Assembly: GCA_963923455.1 (NCBI GenBank)
Contig: CAWULT010000011.1
Span: 1 to 62,853 of the forward strand
Length of the DNA stretch: 62,853 nt
Reading direction: 5' to 3'
Source: CAWULT01 sp963923455
GTDB taxonomy: Bacteria > Acidobacteriota > Vicinamibacteria > Vicinamibacterales > UBA2999
Positions 24,931 through 33,705 of the stretch are shown here, one piece after another; position 1 is the first letter of the stretch; every line of letters starts with the position of its first letter. The notes under the pieces are model-generated. The model saw only the letters and a program-made list of their open reading frames with translations. It did no database searches and was not told the origin of the DNA. Both the position numbers and the translations under genes were made by a program.

Positions 24931-26315
24931 GCCTCCGTCCTCTACGCCGTCGTGCGCGAGCACGTCGAGACCTTTCGTGTCGAGGCGGCGCGCCTGCGCG
25001 ACGGCCAGGGGTTGCCGCGATTCGTCGACGACGAGTTTGCGGCGTTCCTGCGCTGCGGCTTCCTCGCCGGCGGCTTCGCTCGGTTCCGGTGCGACGCGTG
25101 TCGGACCGAGCGGCTGGTGGCGTTCACGTGCAAAGGGCGCGGCTTCTGTCCCTGTTGCGGCGGCCGACGCATGGCCGAGCGCGCGGCCCACCTCGTGGAC
25201 CACGTGCTGCCCGATGTCCCGGTGCGGCAATGGGTCCTGACCTTGCCACACCGGCTGCGGTACTTGCTGGCGTGGCGCCACGACCTGTGCCGGGCCGTGG
25301 CGCGGATTCTCCATCGGGCCATCGAGCGACACCTGCGTGCCTGGGCGCGCCAGCACGGCGTGCGCGACGGGCGCGGCGGTGGTGTCGCCGTGCTCCAACG
25401 GCCCTCAATCTCAATGTGCACCTCCACGCCCTCGTACTCGACGGGGTGTTCGCGCGCACGGCCGGCGGGCAGGTGCGGTTCCATCCCGCGCCCGCCCCAT
25501 CGGCCACCGACATGGCGGAAATCCTGGCGACCATTGTGCCGGCGGTGCAGCGGCTGCTTCGTCGCCACGGTCTCTTGGACGAAGACGTGGTCGACCCGTT
25601 CGCGGAGGCCGCGCCGCTGCTGGCCGGGTGGGCCGCGGCCTCCGTGCAGGGGTTGACGGGCGCGGGCGCCGAGCCGCGACGCCCGACGCGTGTGGGCGAT
25701 GGGCGGGCGCCGTCAGCCCCGACGCCGCCCGCCTGTCACGCGCGCTGGGAGGGCTTCGATCTTCACGCCGGCGTGCGGATCCCGGCCGGCCACCGTGACC
25801 GCCTCGAGCGCGTCTGCCGCTACGCCCTGCGGCCGCCCGTGGCCGGCGACCATCTGCACCGCACGCCTACCGGCGATGTTGCCCTCCAGTTGCGGCGGCC
25901 GTGGAATGACGGCACGACGCACCTCGTGTTCGCACCGGTGGCATTGCTGGCGCGGCTGGCCGTGCTGGTGCCGCGCCCGCGCGTCCATCTCGTGCTCGAC
26001 CAGGGCGTGCTGGCGCCCCGCGCCCCGTGGCGAAGGGCGGTCGTGCCGCGCCCCGCGCCCGCGGGCGATCCGTCACCGGAGACCGAGACCCGCGCAGGCC
26101 CGGGCCGCGGCTGGCGCTGGTCGGCACTGATGCGCCGCGTCTTCGACATCGACGTGCTCGCGTGCCCCGGGTGCGGTGGCCGCCTCCGCCTCGTGGCCGT
26201 CCTCGACGCGTCGGCCGCCACCGCGCGGATCCTGCAGCATCTCCAGCTCCCAACCGACGTGCCGGCACCCGCCCCGGCGCGCGCGTCGCCCGCGACACAC
26301 GGCTGGGTCGACTGA
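24931..26315 (+). pseudogene. IS91-like transposase, frameshifted
   Basis: The N-terminal part has the IS91-type zinc-binding domain (CGFLAGGFARFRCDAC, TCKGRGFCPCCGGRRMAERAAH) followed by PVRQWVLTLPHRLRYLLAWRHDLCR. Near 25400 the frame breaks: VAVLQR should run into a short linker and then LNLNVHLHALVLDGVF, which continues in another frame with the C-terminal zinc ribbon (DVLACPGCGGRLRL). About 10 nt appear to be missing. The gene is therefore probably inactive. No clear start codon is visible; the family-like frame reaches at least to 24931. Confidence 0.85.
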
Positions 26316-26461
26316 ACCCGGACGTCACGACCGGTCGTGTCGAACCGCCGCGAAGGGAGCGGTCTGTACGACGTCAGCCACGCCGTTGAGCGGCTCGCCC
26401 TGCGGGTGGAGGCCATTGTGCGAGTGCGTGCTCATCTGCGCTGTCGGAAGGGGAGAGGGAA

Positions 26462-26523
26462 GCCCAGCGCCACCCGGTCCAGGTCGCATAACGGGCATTC
26501 AGTCAACGTCGACCTTCGCTAAT
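26462..26523 (+). repeat. Dispersed 62-bp repeat, copy 1
   Basis: GCCCAGCGCCACCCGG starts a stretch about 75% identical to 41807-41870, with the first 16 bases the same in both. Here it separates the IS91-like remnant from the amidohydrolase fragment. The nature is unknown; it could be an insertion-sequence end. Confidence 0.55.
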
Positions 26524-26531
26524 GTTTCCTA

Positions 26532-27005
26532 TCCTCCTACGACGACGCGACCAAGATCGCGTCGCGCGGCGCCATCGCGGCGGGCATGCTGGGCTCTGGC
26601 GCGCCCGTCCTGGACCGCGAGTCGCCCGCGCCGGCTCCGGTGCAGTTCCCCAAGGACAATACGCCGCGCTTCCGCGACGTCAGGAACTGGCCCGAGGCCA
26701 TCGCGGGCGCCAACCGCGACGCGAAGGGCCGTGGGCTCGGCACCGAGCTGGCCTACACCATCCTGAACGCGCGCCGTATCTGGGACGCGGACCCGAACCA
26801 CCTGACCCTCTCGTATTCCACGGACCAGAACTACGTCGCCCTCGTGGTGCTGGAGCACGAGCTGAAGTCGCTGAACATCGTGTTCTCGATGCAGGACATC
26901 CACAAGATCATGGGCCCGAACTCGGCCCGCTACGTGGGGATGGCCGACCAGATCGGCCCGCTCGAACCGGGCAGGCTCGCCGACGCCGCAGTGAACAATC
27001 AGTGA
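26532..27005 (+). pseudogene. Amidohydrolase fragment (imidazolonepropionase-like C-terminal part)
   Basis: An open stretch of about 155 residues without a family N-terminus reads SYDDATKIASRGAIAAGML, then GTELAYTILNARRIWDADPNHLTLSYSTDQNYVALVVLEHELKSLNIVFSMQDIHKIMG and GPLEPGRLADA, the usual ending of amidohydrolases. An in-frame stop lies just upstream, the metal site is missing, and the end is replaced by AVNNQ plus a stop in a tandem repeat. It is a truncated remnant. Confidence 0.75.
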
Positions 27006-27011
27006 ACAATC
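26990..27011 (+). repeat. Perfect 11-bp tandem duplication
   Basis: AGTGAACAATC occurs twice in a row at the end of the amidohydrolase remnant, where the second copy follows the premature stop. It may mark an insertion or slippage event at the break point. Confidence 0.8.
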
Positions 27012-27353
27012 CGGTCCCGAACAGGGGCTAAGACCGGGTCGTGAACCGAGCTACAGCCACGAAATCCCGCGCGTCCAAGCACCTGCACTAGCCTACGAAC
27101 CAGGAGGTCGCACGTTCGAGTCGTGCAGGGCGCACCAATCCTCTCAAGCAGTTACAGCGTTCGCCCTCGCCTGGCACCCCCTTGTCGTGTGACCACGACG
27201 AGTAGGTCCGTCGAAAGGTAAGCCAGGTGGCTTGGGGCAGTCCCAGCGGCCGGGCTGCCGCCTGCGCGTGGAGTCGTGGTGACAGGTGCACCGAGCCGGC
27301 CGCCGAGGTACGGCGCGGGCTTGGGCCCCTGAGCCGCGGGGGTGGGGGAGCCG
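27006..27353. other. Non-coding junction region
   Basis: This 348-nt stretch holds the end of the tandem duplication, an 80-nt unassigned segment, the second copy of the tRNA-Arg repeat (27092-27230), and about 120 nt of GC-rich sequence without recognisable genes downstream of the VOC operon. Confidence 0.7.
27092..27230 (+). repeat. 139-bp direct repeat, copy 2 (tRNA-Arg 3' half, att-like)
   Basis: A second copy of the tRNA-Arg 3' half, including CCA, and its flank. Only the anticodon loop onward is present, so it cannot be a tRNA. It is preceded by CTAGC, which also precedes the third copy but not the intact tRNA, as expected if both derive from the element side of an integrase crossover. 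Confidence 0.88.
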
Positions 27354-28148
27354 TCAGCGTTCGAGCACTTCGATTTCGCATCCGGCGGGGCCCTGGATGA
27401 TGAACACCTGGACGGGCTTGCTGCCGACACGGATGCCGTGTTGCTCCTGCTTGAAGACGACGCCGCCGGCCTTCAGCACCGCCCCGAGTTCGGCCAGCGA
27501 CCCGGGCCGTGTCGTCGTGCCGAAGCCGATGTGGTCGATTGCCCGGCCCTTGCTCTCTTCGCCCGTGCCCTTCGAGGCCACCAGCCAGACGGCGCCGTAC
27601 TTCAGGGCGTCCTGCCTGCCCTTGAGCCTGGTGCGCTCACCGCCGAAGTACTGCTGGAGCCACTGGTAGGTCGCGTCCGGATCGGGCACGAGCAGCTGGA
27701 CGTGGTGGAACCCGGGCGTTTCGGGGTCCTGAACGATCTGAATTCGCGTGCCCCAGGGGTCCTCGATCATGCCGGCCTTGTAGAGCCCTGGGACGTCAGT
27801 GACCGGGCTGACGATCGTGACGCCGGCTGCCCGGAGCTCCCGCATCTTGGCGTCCACGTCGGGGAACGACCAGCCGATGTGATCCGCCACCCCGCCGAGG
27901 CTCGGCTTTGCGGCCGCCGAGCGCAGGAAGATGATGCGCGTCTCGCCCGACTTCACGCGGAACGGCTCGTCGTCGGGCCACGGTTCGGCGCCGAGCATCC
28001 GGATGTACCACTCGACGGCCCGGGCCGGGTCAGGGGCGGCCAGGTGCACCTGATCGAAGTGCCGCGTCTCGGCCGCGTCTGCGGCCGGCGCGGCGCCGAA
28101 TGCCAGGTACGCGAGTACCAGTGCGACCGGGGCGAGACGGCGTGTCAT
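27354..28148 (-). CDS. Exported VOC-superfamily protein, two domains
   Basis: The 264-residue product has a signal peptide (to about residue 25) and two vicinal-oxygen-chelate repeats (about 30-135 and 140-262; FDQVHLAAPDPARAVEWYIRMLG and FHHVQLLVPDPDATYQWLQQYFGG). VOC proteins are metal-dependent glyoxalases, dioxygenases or binding proteins; an exported one is uncommon. It is the last gene of a minus-strand operon and starts 1 nt after the stop of another VOC gene. Confidence 0.85.
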   Translation of the reverse strand: MTRRLAPVALVLAYLAFGAAPAADAAETRHFDQVHLAAPDPARAVEWYIRMLGAEPWPDDEPFRVKSGETRIIFLRSAAAKPSLGGVADHIGWSFPDVDAKMRELRAAGVTIVSPVTDVPGLYKAGMIEDPWGTRIQIVQDPETPGFHHVQLLVPDPDATYQWLQQYFGGERTRLKGRQDALKYGAVWLVASKGTGEESKGRAIDHIGFGTTTRPGSLAELGAVLKAGGVVFKQEQHGIRVGSKPVQVFIIQGPAGCEIEVLER

Positions 28149-28149
28149 C

Positions 28150-29268
28150 TCAGGGCTCCTTGCGCTCGACCAGCATGATCGCCAGGCCGTCGGGGTCTTC
28201 GATCATCGCGGCGCGTGTGTCGCCCCACCTGTGGACGCCTTCGAGGATCGTCACGCCCTCGCGGCGCAGCCGCGCCACGTGGGTATCGATGTCCGGATAC
28301 GTCAGGCCGACGTGGTCGAGCACCTGCCCCCGCGACGGTACGAGCTTCACCCCCTCGGCGCCGCACCGGCCCGGCTGGCAGTCACGCGCGTACCACGAGA
28401 ACAGGTTGTCGGCGAGCGTCACCGTGACCCGCGGATTCCGCAGCGTGCCCTGCTGCCGCATCGACGGCCAGCTCGGCGGACCCACCGGCGTGTTGCACGG
28501 CCGCGGAATCGGCACCTCGTGCACTTCGCGTGTCGCCGGGTTTCGCGCCTGCTGCGTCTTGAAGCCGAGGTGGTCGATGTACCACTGCGCCGCGCACCAT
28601 GGCTGTTCGTGCATGAAGTGGACGTGGTGGAACAGGTCTTCCTGCCCGGGTCCGCCGCCGGCCTCGACGAGTTCCTGGTCGGGGCCGAGGAAGTAGGCGT
28701 AGCCGCCCTCTTCCGGCCTGCCGGGCGGCTGTTTCGTCATCATCTCGGCGGTGACGATCGGGTTGCGGCCGTAGCCCATTTCACCCGCGCGCCAGAGCGA
28801 CCCCGAGTCTTTGTCGCTCGAGAACATCGGCACGACGGTGGCCTTCGCGGCTGTCATGCGTTCCTTGAGCACGGTCGTCGGCGTCTGTGTTTCGAAGCCG
28901 ATGTGCCACAGCGGGCTCTGCTGCAGCGACCGGCGCGCCGTCATGTCCCACCGTCCGGGCGCGGGCCGGCTGACCTTCGTGAACAGCAGCAGCATGTCGG
29001 CCTTGTAGGCCGGCAGGCCGGCGAAGGTCGTCAGCTGCCCCGGCGGCCACATCGTCTTGTAGAACTGCTGCGACCGGGCCGGATCGACCACGTTGAGGCC
29101 GACGTGATGCAAGGCCGGCACTGGCAGCGGCCGTGCGGGCAGGGAACTGCCGGCCTGCGCGGCGGCCGTGGCCACCACGGTGTCGCGCGCTGGCGCCAAC
29201 ACCCACATCGCGACGACGACGGCCGTTGCTGGTACCGCCGTCAGAAGCCTCGCTGACACCCGCCTCAT
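28150..29268 (-). CDS. Exported VOC-superfamily protein, larger paralogue
   Basis: The 372-residue product has an N-terminal hydrophobic signal (LLTAVPATAVVVAMWVLAP) and VOC-type segments: ALHHVGLNVVDPARSQQFYKTMW near residue 55, FHHVHFMHEQPWCAAQWYIDHLGF near 215 and VLDHVGLTYPDIDTHVARLRREGVTI near 320. The start at 29268 follows AGAGG; an upstream ATG lacks a signal-like context. It is paired with the next VOC gene (1-nt gap) and probably acts on the same unknown substrate outside the cytoplasm. Confidence 0.83.
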   Translation of the reverse strand: MRRVSARLLTAVPATAVVVAMWVLAPARDTVVATAAAQAGSSLPARPLPVPALHHVGLNVVDPARSQQFYKTMWPPGQLTTFAGLPAYKADMLLLFTKVSRPAPGRWDMTARRSLQQSPLWHIGFETQTPTTVLKERMTAAKATVVPMFSSDKDSGSLWRAGEMGYGRNPIVTAEMMTKQPPGRPEEGGYAYFLGPDQELVEAGGGPGQEDLFHHVHFMHEQPWCAAQWYIDHLGFKTQQARNPATREVHEVPIPRPCNTPVGPPSWPSMRQQGTLRNPRVTVTLADNLFSWYARDCQPGRCGAEGVKLVPSRGQVLDHVGLTYPDIDTHVARLRREGVTILEGVHRWGDTRAAMIEDPDGLAIMLVERKEP

Positions 29269-29350
29269 TTCAGACCTCTCTCTCCCCGTCGAGCGGCTTC
29301 CGGCTTCTCGCCGGAGCACCTCGGTTCGACTCCGTCGAAGAACGGCGTTG

Positions 29351-30100
29351 TTACGGCTTCACGCGCTCCATGCCCCTGGCCGTCACGACCGCGTCGCTCG
29401 ACGGCGCCATCAGCCTGGCCAGGAACGCGCGGGCCGCGTCGGACGCGGTGTTCGACGTCGCGCCGGCCATCACGATGTAGGTCTGCGCTGCGGCGGGGAA
29501 GACTCCGCCGAGGGCCGCGCCAGGCACGGGCAGGATCTCGCTGACGGGCAGCACGGCCATCTGCACGGCGCCGCTCGTCACCGTGGCGTTCATGTCCTGG
29601 CCCTGCGCGGGCGTCTTGGTCTTGGCAGCCACGGCGTCCGCGAGGCCGAGCTGCTTCAGGGTGGCCTGGAAGGCGACGCCGCTGGCGCCGGCCGGCGCGT
29701 AGGTCAGCGACTGCGCCTCGAGCAGCGTGCGCTTGAAGGCGTCGATCGTGGAGACGTCGAGCTTCGGCGCAGCGGCACGCACCATGAAGCCCAGGCCCGT
29801 GCGCGCGATCACGACGCGCGACGCCTTCGCGGCCTTGCCCTGCGCGATGAGGTTGTCGATCTGCGCCGGCGTCAGGATGGCGACGTCGTAGGCGTCGCCC
29901 TTTTCCACGCGGTCCTTGAGCGCTGCCGCCAGGCCGAAGGTGGCCGCCACCTTGTGACCCGTCTCGCGCTCGAATCGCTGCGCCACGTCTTCGACGACCG
30001 TGCGGATGGCGACCGACGAGAACAGCGTGATGGTATCGGCGAAGGACGGGGCGGCGCTGCCAAGCAGCGCCAGGGCAGCGGCAAGAATGCGTCGCGTCAT
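29351..30100 (-). CDS. ModA-like periplasmic binding protein
   Basis: The 249-residue product has a signal peptide (ending APSFAD) and the type II binding-protein fold of ModA relatives: ITLFSSVAIRTVVEDVAQRFERETGHKV, AAALKDRVEKGDAYDVAILTP, RTGLGFMVRA. No permease or ATPase genes are next to it, so it may bind a ligand for sensing or for the neighbouring VOC proteins rather than molybdate import. It starts 1 nt after the stop of the upstream gene. Confidence 0.8.
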   Translation of the reverse strand: MTRRILAAALALLGSAAPSFADTITLFSSVAIRTVVEDVAQRFERETGHKVAATFGLAAALKDRVEKGDAYDVAILTPAQIDNLIAQGKAAKASRVVIARTGLGFMVRAAAPKLDVSTIDAFKRTLLEAQSLTYAPAGASGVAFQATLKQLGLADAVAAKTKTPAQGQDMNATVTSGAVQMAVLPVSEILPVPGAALGGVFPAAAQTYIVMAGATSNTASDAARAFLARLMAPSSDAVVTARGMERVKP

Positions 30101-30101
30101 G

Positions 30102-31157
30102 TCACCGCCCCCGATCGTCGCCGTTGACCTTCTCGAACACGCGCTCGGGCGGCGGCAGCCCCTTCTTCGCGTTCTCGGCGGCCTGCTGTTCGTAGACGCG
30201 TTCGCCGCTCAGCGAGTTGGCGACGGAATGGTTGCCTTCGTGGCAGCCGTATTCGTACATCTGGTAGCCGGGCTGATGCGTCAGCGTCATCCGGAACGTC
30301 CACGGCGCCGAGTAGGTCTTCGGGTCGTCGATGCGCGCCTCGAACTCCAGCATCTCGGGATCGATGCGGGTGATCCGCTCGGTGATCTTCAGTGCGTCGC
30401 TGTGCCGGATGCCGCCCGCGCCAGGGGCCGAGGTGCGATCGCCGAAGTTGGTCGTCTCGATGACGAGTGTGTTGCCGTCCCAGTGGCCGCGGGAATCGCC
30501 CATCAGCTGCCGGATCGCGCCGCCGACGTGCGGCCGTCCATCGAGCGGGATGACGCGCGCCTCGTGCACCATCTCGTGGACGAGGATCACCGAGTCGGCC
30601 GTCTGCATGATGCGCGTGCCGTTGCCGTAAACCACTGGCAGCCACGAGCCCACGAGGCCGCGCGTGATGCAGCGGTCCCAGAGGCTGAAGTCGTCGATGC
30701 CGTTGAACGGACCCACACCACTCGTGCCGCGGGGCGCCAGGCGTGTGCGGGCCTCGGCCGTGACGGCCGGGACACGCCCGTCGGGCGGGTCGATCACCAT
30801 CGAGGTGTACCCGAAGTCGCGCGTACCTTCCTCGTTGCGGAAGGTTCCCGTGCGCGCGTCATCGACCTCGCGGGCCTTTGCGCGCTCGCGCGCGCGTTCG
30901 GCGAACTCCGCGTTGGTGAGGTGGCGGCGCGTGCCGAACTGCGGTGGACGCGACATCGGGACGGCGCGCATGTCGTCGGTCGTCCAGATGCCTTCGAGGT
31001 CGGGCTGGCCCGACGCCAGTCTGGGCACGGCCCATTTCGGGTTCACGTGGGCAGCGGCCGACGCTTCCGCCGACCCTGTCGCCTGAGCCAGAACCGGCGC
31101 GGCAGCACCGCCGAGGCCGACCAGAGACACCACACACACGACCAGATAGCGACGCAT
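30102..31157 (-). CDS. Secreted protein of an acidobacterial family, function unknown
   Basis: The 351-residue product has a signal peptide (VVCVVSLVGLGGAAAPVLAQ), then the pattern VPRLASGQPDLEGIWTTDDMRAVPMSRPPQFG, a central DRCITRGL segment and a C-terminal part with HWDGNTLVIETTNFGDRT and WTFRMTLTHQPGYQMYEYGCHEGN. Families with this DLxGxW...HWDGDTLVVET layout are abundant in Acidobacteria but unassigned. It is the first gene of the four-gene operon, with GAGGAGGGG before the ATG. Confidence 0.8.
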   Translation of the reverse strand: MRRYLVVCVVSLVGLGGAAAPVLAQATGSAEASAAAHVNPKWAVPRLASGQPDLEGIWTTDDMRAVPMSRPPQFGTRRHLTNAEFAERARERAKAREVDDARTGTFRNEEGTRDFGYTSMVIDPPDGRVPAVTAEARTRLAPRGTSGVGPFNGIDDFSLWDRCITRGLVGSWLPVVYGNGTRIMQTADSVILVHEMVHEARVIPLDGRPHVGGAIRQLMGDSRGHWDGNTLVIETTNFGDRTSAPGAGGIRHSDALKITERITRIDPEMLEFEARIDDPKTYSAPWTFRMTLTHQPGYQMYEYGCHEGNHSVANSLSGERVYEQQAAENAKKGLPPPERVFEKVNGDDRGR

Positions 31158-31413
31158 AGCCCCTCCTCAGTGCCTGCGTCAGGGCCATGCCTGCCCCGCA
31201 GCGCGCGGAACGTATCACCAAAGCCTGGCGGCCCGACCCCACGGAATCAGGTGGGTGGCGCAGGGGGCGTCGCCGGCCTCCCGGCTGGCCGCCGGACGAG
31301 ATGCCGACTCGGTATGGACGCTGGTCCCGCGTCCGGTTCACAGGGTGCCCGTCGCCCGTTGCCCTGCTGGACTCGGCCGACGATGTCGGGGTGCACGAAG
31401 AACCTGGCGCAGG

Positions 31414-32838
31414 CTACGTGCCGCTGGGAAGGCGGAGCAACTCCGTGAGCTCGGACGGGCTCGCCAGGCTCTCGAAGCGCTCGATTCGACGGAGAATCAG
31501 CTCGACCTGGTTCTCAGGCATGCCCGCGTTGCCCACGAGCCGTCGAAACTTCTGCCGCACCGCCTCCCACTGCACGGCGCCTGCCCAGCCACTCGGAAGG
31601 TGAACGTGCTTCGTGAAGACATCGCCGGACGTCGTCACGATCGAGACTCGCCCTCCGTCGAGGTGCACGAAGCGCGGGTTGGTGAGCGGCGGCGGGGCGG
31701 GATCGACCTCGACGAGATCCTGAAGCCTGGCGATGCGCGGATCCGTCATCGCCACGGCGTCCATGTGCTGCCAGGTGAATCCCCCGGACGCCGCATCAGC
31801 GATGGCGGCCGCCACGAAGTAGACGACGCTGTGAGCGGCGTCGCTCAGGTTTCTGGGGTGCCGGATGTCGATCCACTCCCTCATCTGCACGCCGGTGAGT
31901 TGTTCGCCTGAGATGATGACTCTGGCCACCGCGTCTGGATCGATATGGTGTTCGATCACGGCCGCGGTCGCCGCCTCGGCGAAGACATGGAACGGGTGCG
32001 CGCCGGGAATCAGCTTGATTGCCATGTAGTCGACGAGATTCCAGCGCGAGCCGAGGTCCTTCGTGACGTCCGAGACGTCCTGGCCTCCGAACGCCGAGAA
32101 GTAGCCGCGAGGCGCCTCCATGACGTCGGGCCGTCCCGTGACACCGAGCTGGGCCAATCGCGCAAGCCGCGTCCCCTCGAACGCGGACTGGTGCGCATGG
32201 TACGGCCGGTGGTCCGATGCGTGGTCGGCCCCGATCGCCATGCCACCCGCGTCCGACGTGGCCAGCGCGATCGCGTGCGCCATCTGCGCCTCGGTGAGGC
32301 CCAGGACGAGGCCGGCGGCGACCGCGGCGCTCTGAACGGTGGTGACGCGGCTGTGGAAGCCCCGATCCATCCGTCCAGGCGTGAGGACGAGGTCGAGACG
32401 GCTGCCGACCTCGTAGCCGAGGACGATCGCCTTGAGCACCCTGGTGGCGGACACCGTCACGGCGGTGCGCGCCAGAGACTCCCACGTGGCGAGGGCCGCG
32501 GCCGTGGCGGGTCCGCCGAAGTGCCCGATGAGGAGCAGGCAGGTGTCGTCCATGCCCGGCGCGTCGCTGCTGGCGTTGTTCACGCCGGCCGCGGCTGCGG
32601 CGGGGACCCTGCTGCCGTCGAACCACAGCGTCGCGTCTGGAGTGCCACCGCTGTCGAGCGCGAGCGCGCGAAACGCCTGAACACATCCGATCCGGTAGCC
32701 GCGCGCGGCGCTGGCCACGGTGCTCGCCACGACCATCTTGGCCAGCTCGAGATGCCTCGGCAGGAGATCCATCTCGGCGGCCGCCGTGACGAATCGGGCC
32801 AGCTGCTGCGCCACGGTTAGGTCCTTGGTTCCGTTCAC
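31414..32838 (-). CDS. MmgE/PrpD-family protein
   Basis: The 474-residue cytosolic-looking protein starts at a GTG. The MmgE/PrpD family includes 2-methylcitrate dehydratase and aconitate decarboxylase. Visible segments include GPATAAALATWESLA, VLKAIVLGYEVGSRL, GFHSRVTTVQSAAVAAGLVLGL, MAIKLIPGAHPFHVFAEAA and the C-terminal VHLPSGWAGAV. The true substrate is unknown because the family is broad. It is divergent from a second PrpD-like gene with about 540 nt of decayed DNA between them. Confidence 0.85.
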   Translation of the reverse strand: MNGTKDLTVAQQLARFVTAAAEMDLLPRHLELAKMVVASTVASAARGYRIGCVQAFRALALDSGGTPDATLWFDGSRVPAAAAAGVNNASSDAPGMDDTCLLLIGHFGGPATAAALATWESLARTAVTVSATRVLKAIVLGYEVGSRLDLVLTPGRMDRGFHSRVTTVQSAAVAAGLVLGLTEAQMAHAIALATSDAGGMAIGADHASDHRPYHAHQSAFEGTRLARLAQLGVTGRPDVMEAPRGYFSAFGGQDVSDVTKDLGSRWNLVDYMAIKLIPGAHPFHVFAEAATAAVIEHHIDPDAVARVIISGEQLTGVQMREWIDIRHPRNLSDAAHSVVYFVAAAIADAASGGFTWQHMDAVAMTDPRIARLQDLVEVDPAPPPLTNPRFVHLDGGRVSIVTTSGDVFTKHVHLPSGWAGAVQWEAVRQKFRRLVGNAGMPENQVELILRRIERFESLASPSELTELLRLPSGT

Positions 32839-33380
32839 GTCACGCGCCCCCCATACAGTGGTCAGGAACTACATCACCGACCCGCGAAGTGATGACGAAC
32901 AGGTCTGCGCCATGCCCCGACTCCTGGGCCCATCCTCTCATGCCCGGCGCCCGCTCGCGTGACGGATGCCGGCCACACGGGCTCAGCCCGCCGCGCCGTG
33001 CCGAGCGCAGAACGCATTCGCCCAGGAGGGAGCCGCGGCGCGACCACGCTCGCGCGCCGGCATCCCCGCGGTTGATGCGCCAGCCGAAGTGCGGTCCGGA
33101 GCGGACGAATCCCGGGAGGTGGTCCGCACGTAGTACTCGGGCGACGCGGCGTACAGATGCCATTGTCATGGCGGTGCTCCGGCTCGAATGGACCTGCGTC
33201 GCTGGGCGGCGCCGGTTATACGAGACGCGCACACCTTTGCGGCCGAACGTGACCGGTTCGCGAAACGGGAATGTCAAAGCGGTCAGCTCCGTGTAGGATC
33301 GGCCGTCGGCCCTCTCAGGGCCGTTCCCGTGGCGGCTGCCACGGGCGGAGGGCGTCCTTGTCAGCCCATGGAGGGCCCAG
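32839..33380. other. Gap between divergent PrpD-like genes
   Basis: No intact gene is seen. The minus strand keeps a long open but unrecognisable frame. Two adjacent hairpins occur at 33308-33322 (GGCCCT/AGGGCC) and 33326-33345 (CCCGTGGC/GCCACGGG), just after a GTGTAGGATC that could be a promoter box for the amidase remnant. Confidence 0.6.
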
Positions 33381-33683
33381 ATGAAACCGCGTGGCGCCGT
33401 GACTCGGCTCGTGATTCATCACTGCCAACCCCCGATGGCTCTCGAGACGTTCCAGAAGATCCGGCGCCATCACGTCGTGACGAACACGTGGGCAGACGTC
33501 GGCTACCACGCTGTCATCGATCAGAAGGGCAAGATCTACGCGGGACGGAAGGAGTCAGTGGAGGGGGCCCACGTCAGAGAGAGCGCCGGAAACGTAGCCA
33601 GCCTCGCCGCGGCGGATCACTGCGCGACGTCAAGGCGGCTGTGGAGCGATATCGTAACGTATGAGGCGAATGCTCGGTCGTGA
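33381..33683 (+). pseudogene. Amidase_2/PGRP-like fragment
   Basis: A 100-residue frame reads LVIHHCQPP, FQKIRRHHVVTNTWADVGYHAVIDQKGKIYAGRKESVEGAHV, the first half of an N-acetylmuramoyl-L-alanine amidase (zinc histidine of the VIHH motif and the GYHAVID strand). The second half, with the remaining zinc ligands, is missing and the tail reads as unrelated sequence. It overlaps the next gene by 23 nt if that gene uses its first ATG. Probably a remnant. Confidence 0.65.
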
Positions 33684-33705
33684 CGCGCTCAGGGGACGGA
33701 CGGCC

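Noticed and set aside
27088..27381. Minus-strand frame ending RLERATSWFVG, and a similar one at 35700-36053
   Set aside because: The shared ending is the antisense translation of the tRNA-Arg 3' half (anticodon and T arms), a well-known source of false proteins.
29351..30100. Molybdate importer
   Set aside because: No modB or modC is adjacent and the ligand residues cannot be judged, so the gene is left as a ModA-like binding protein.
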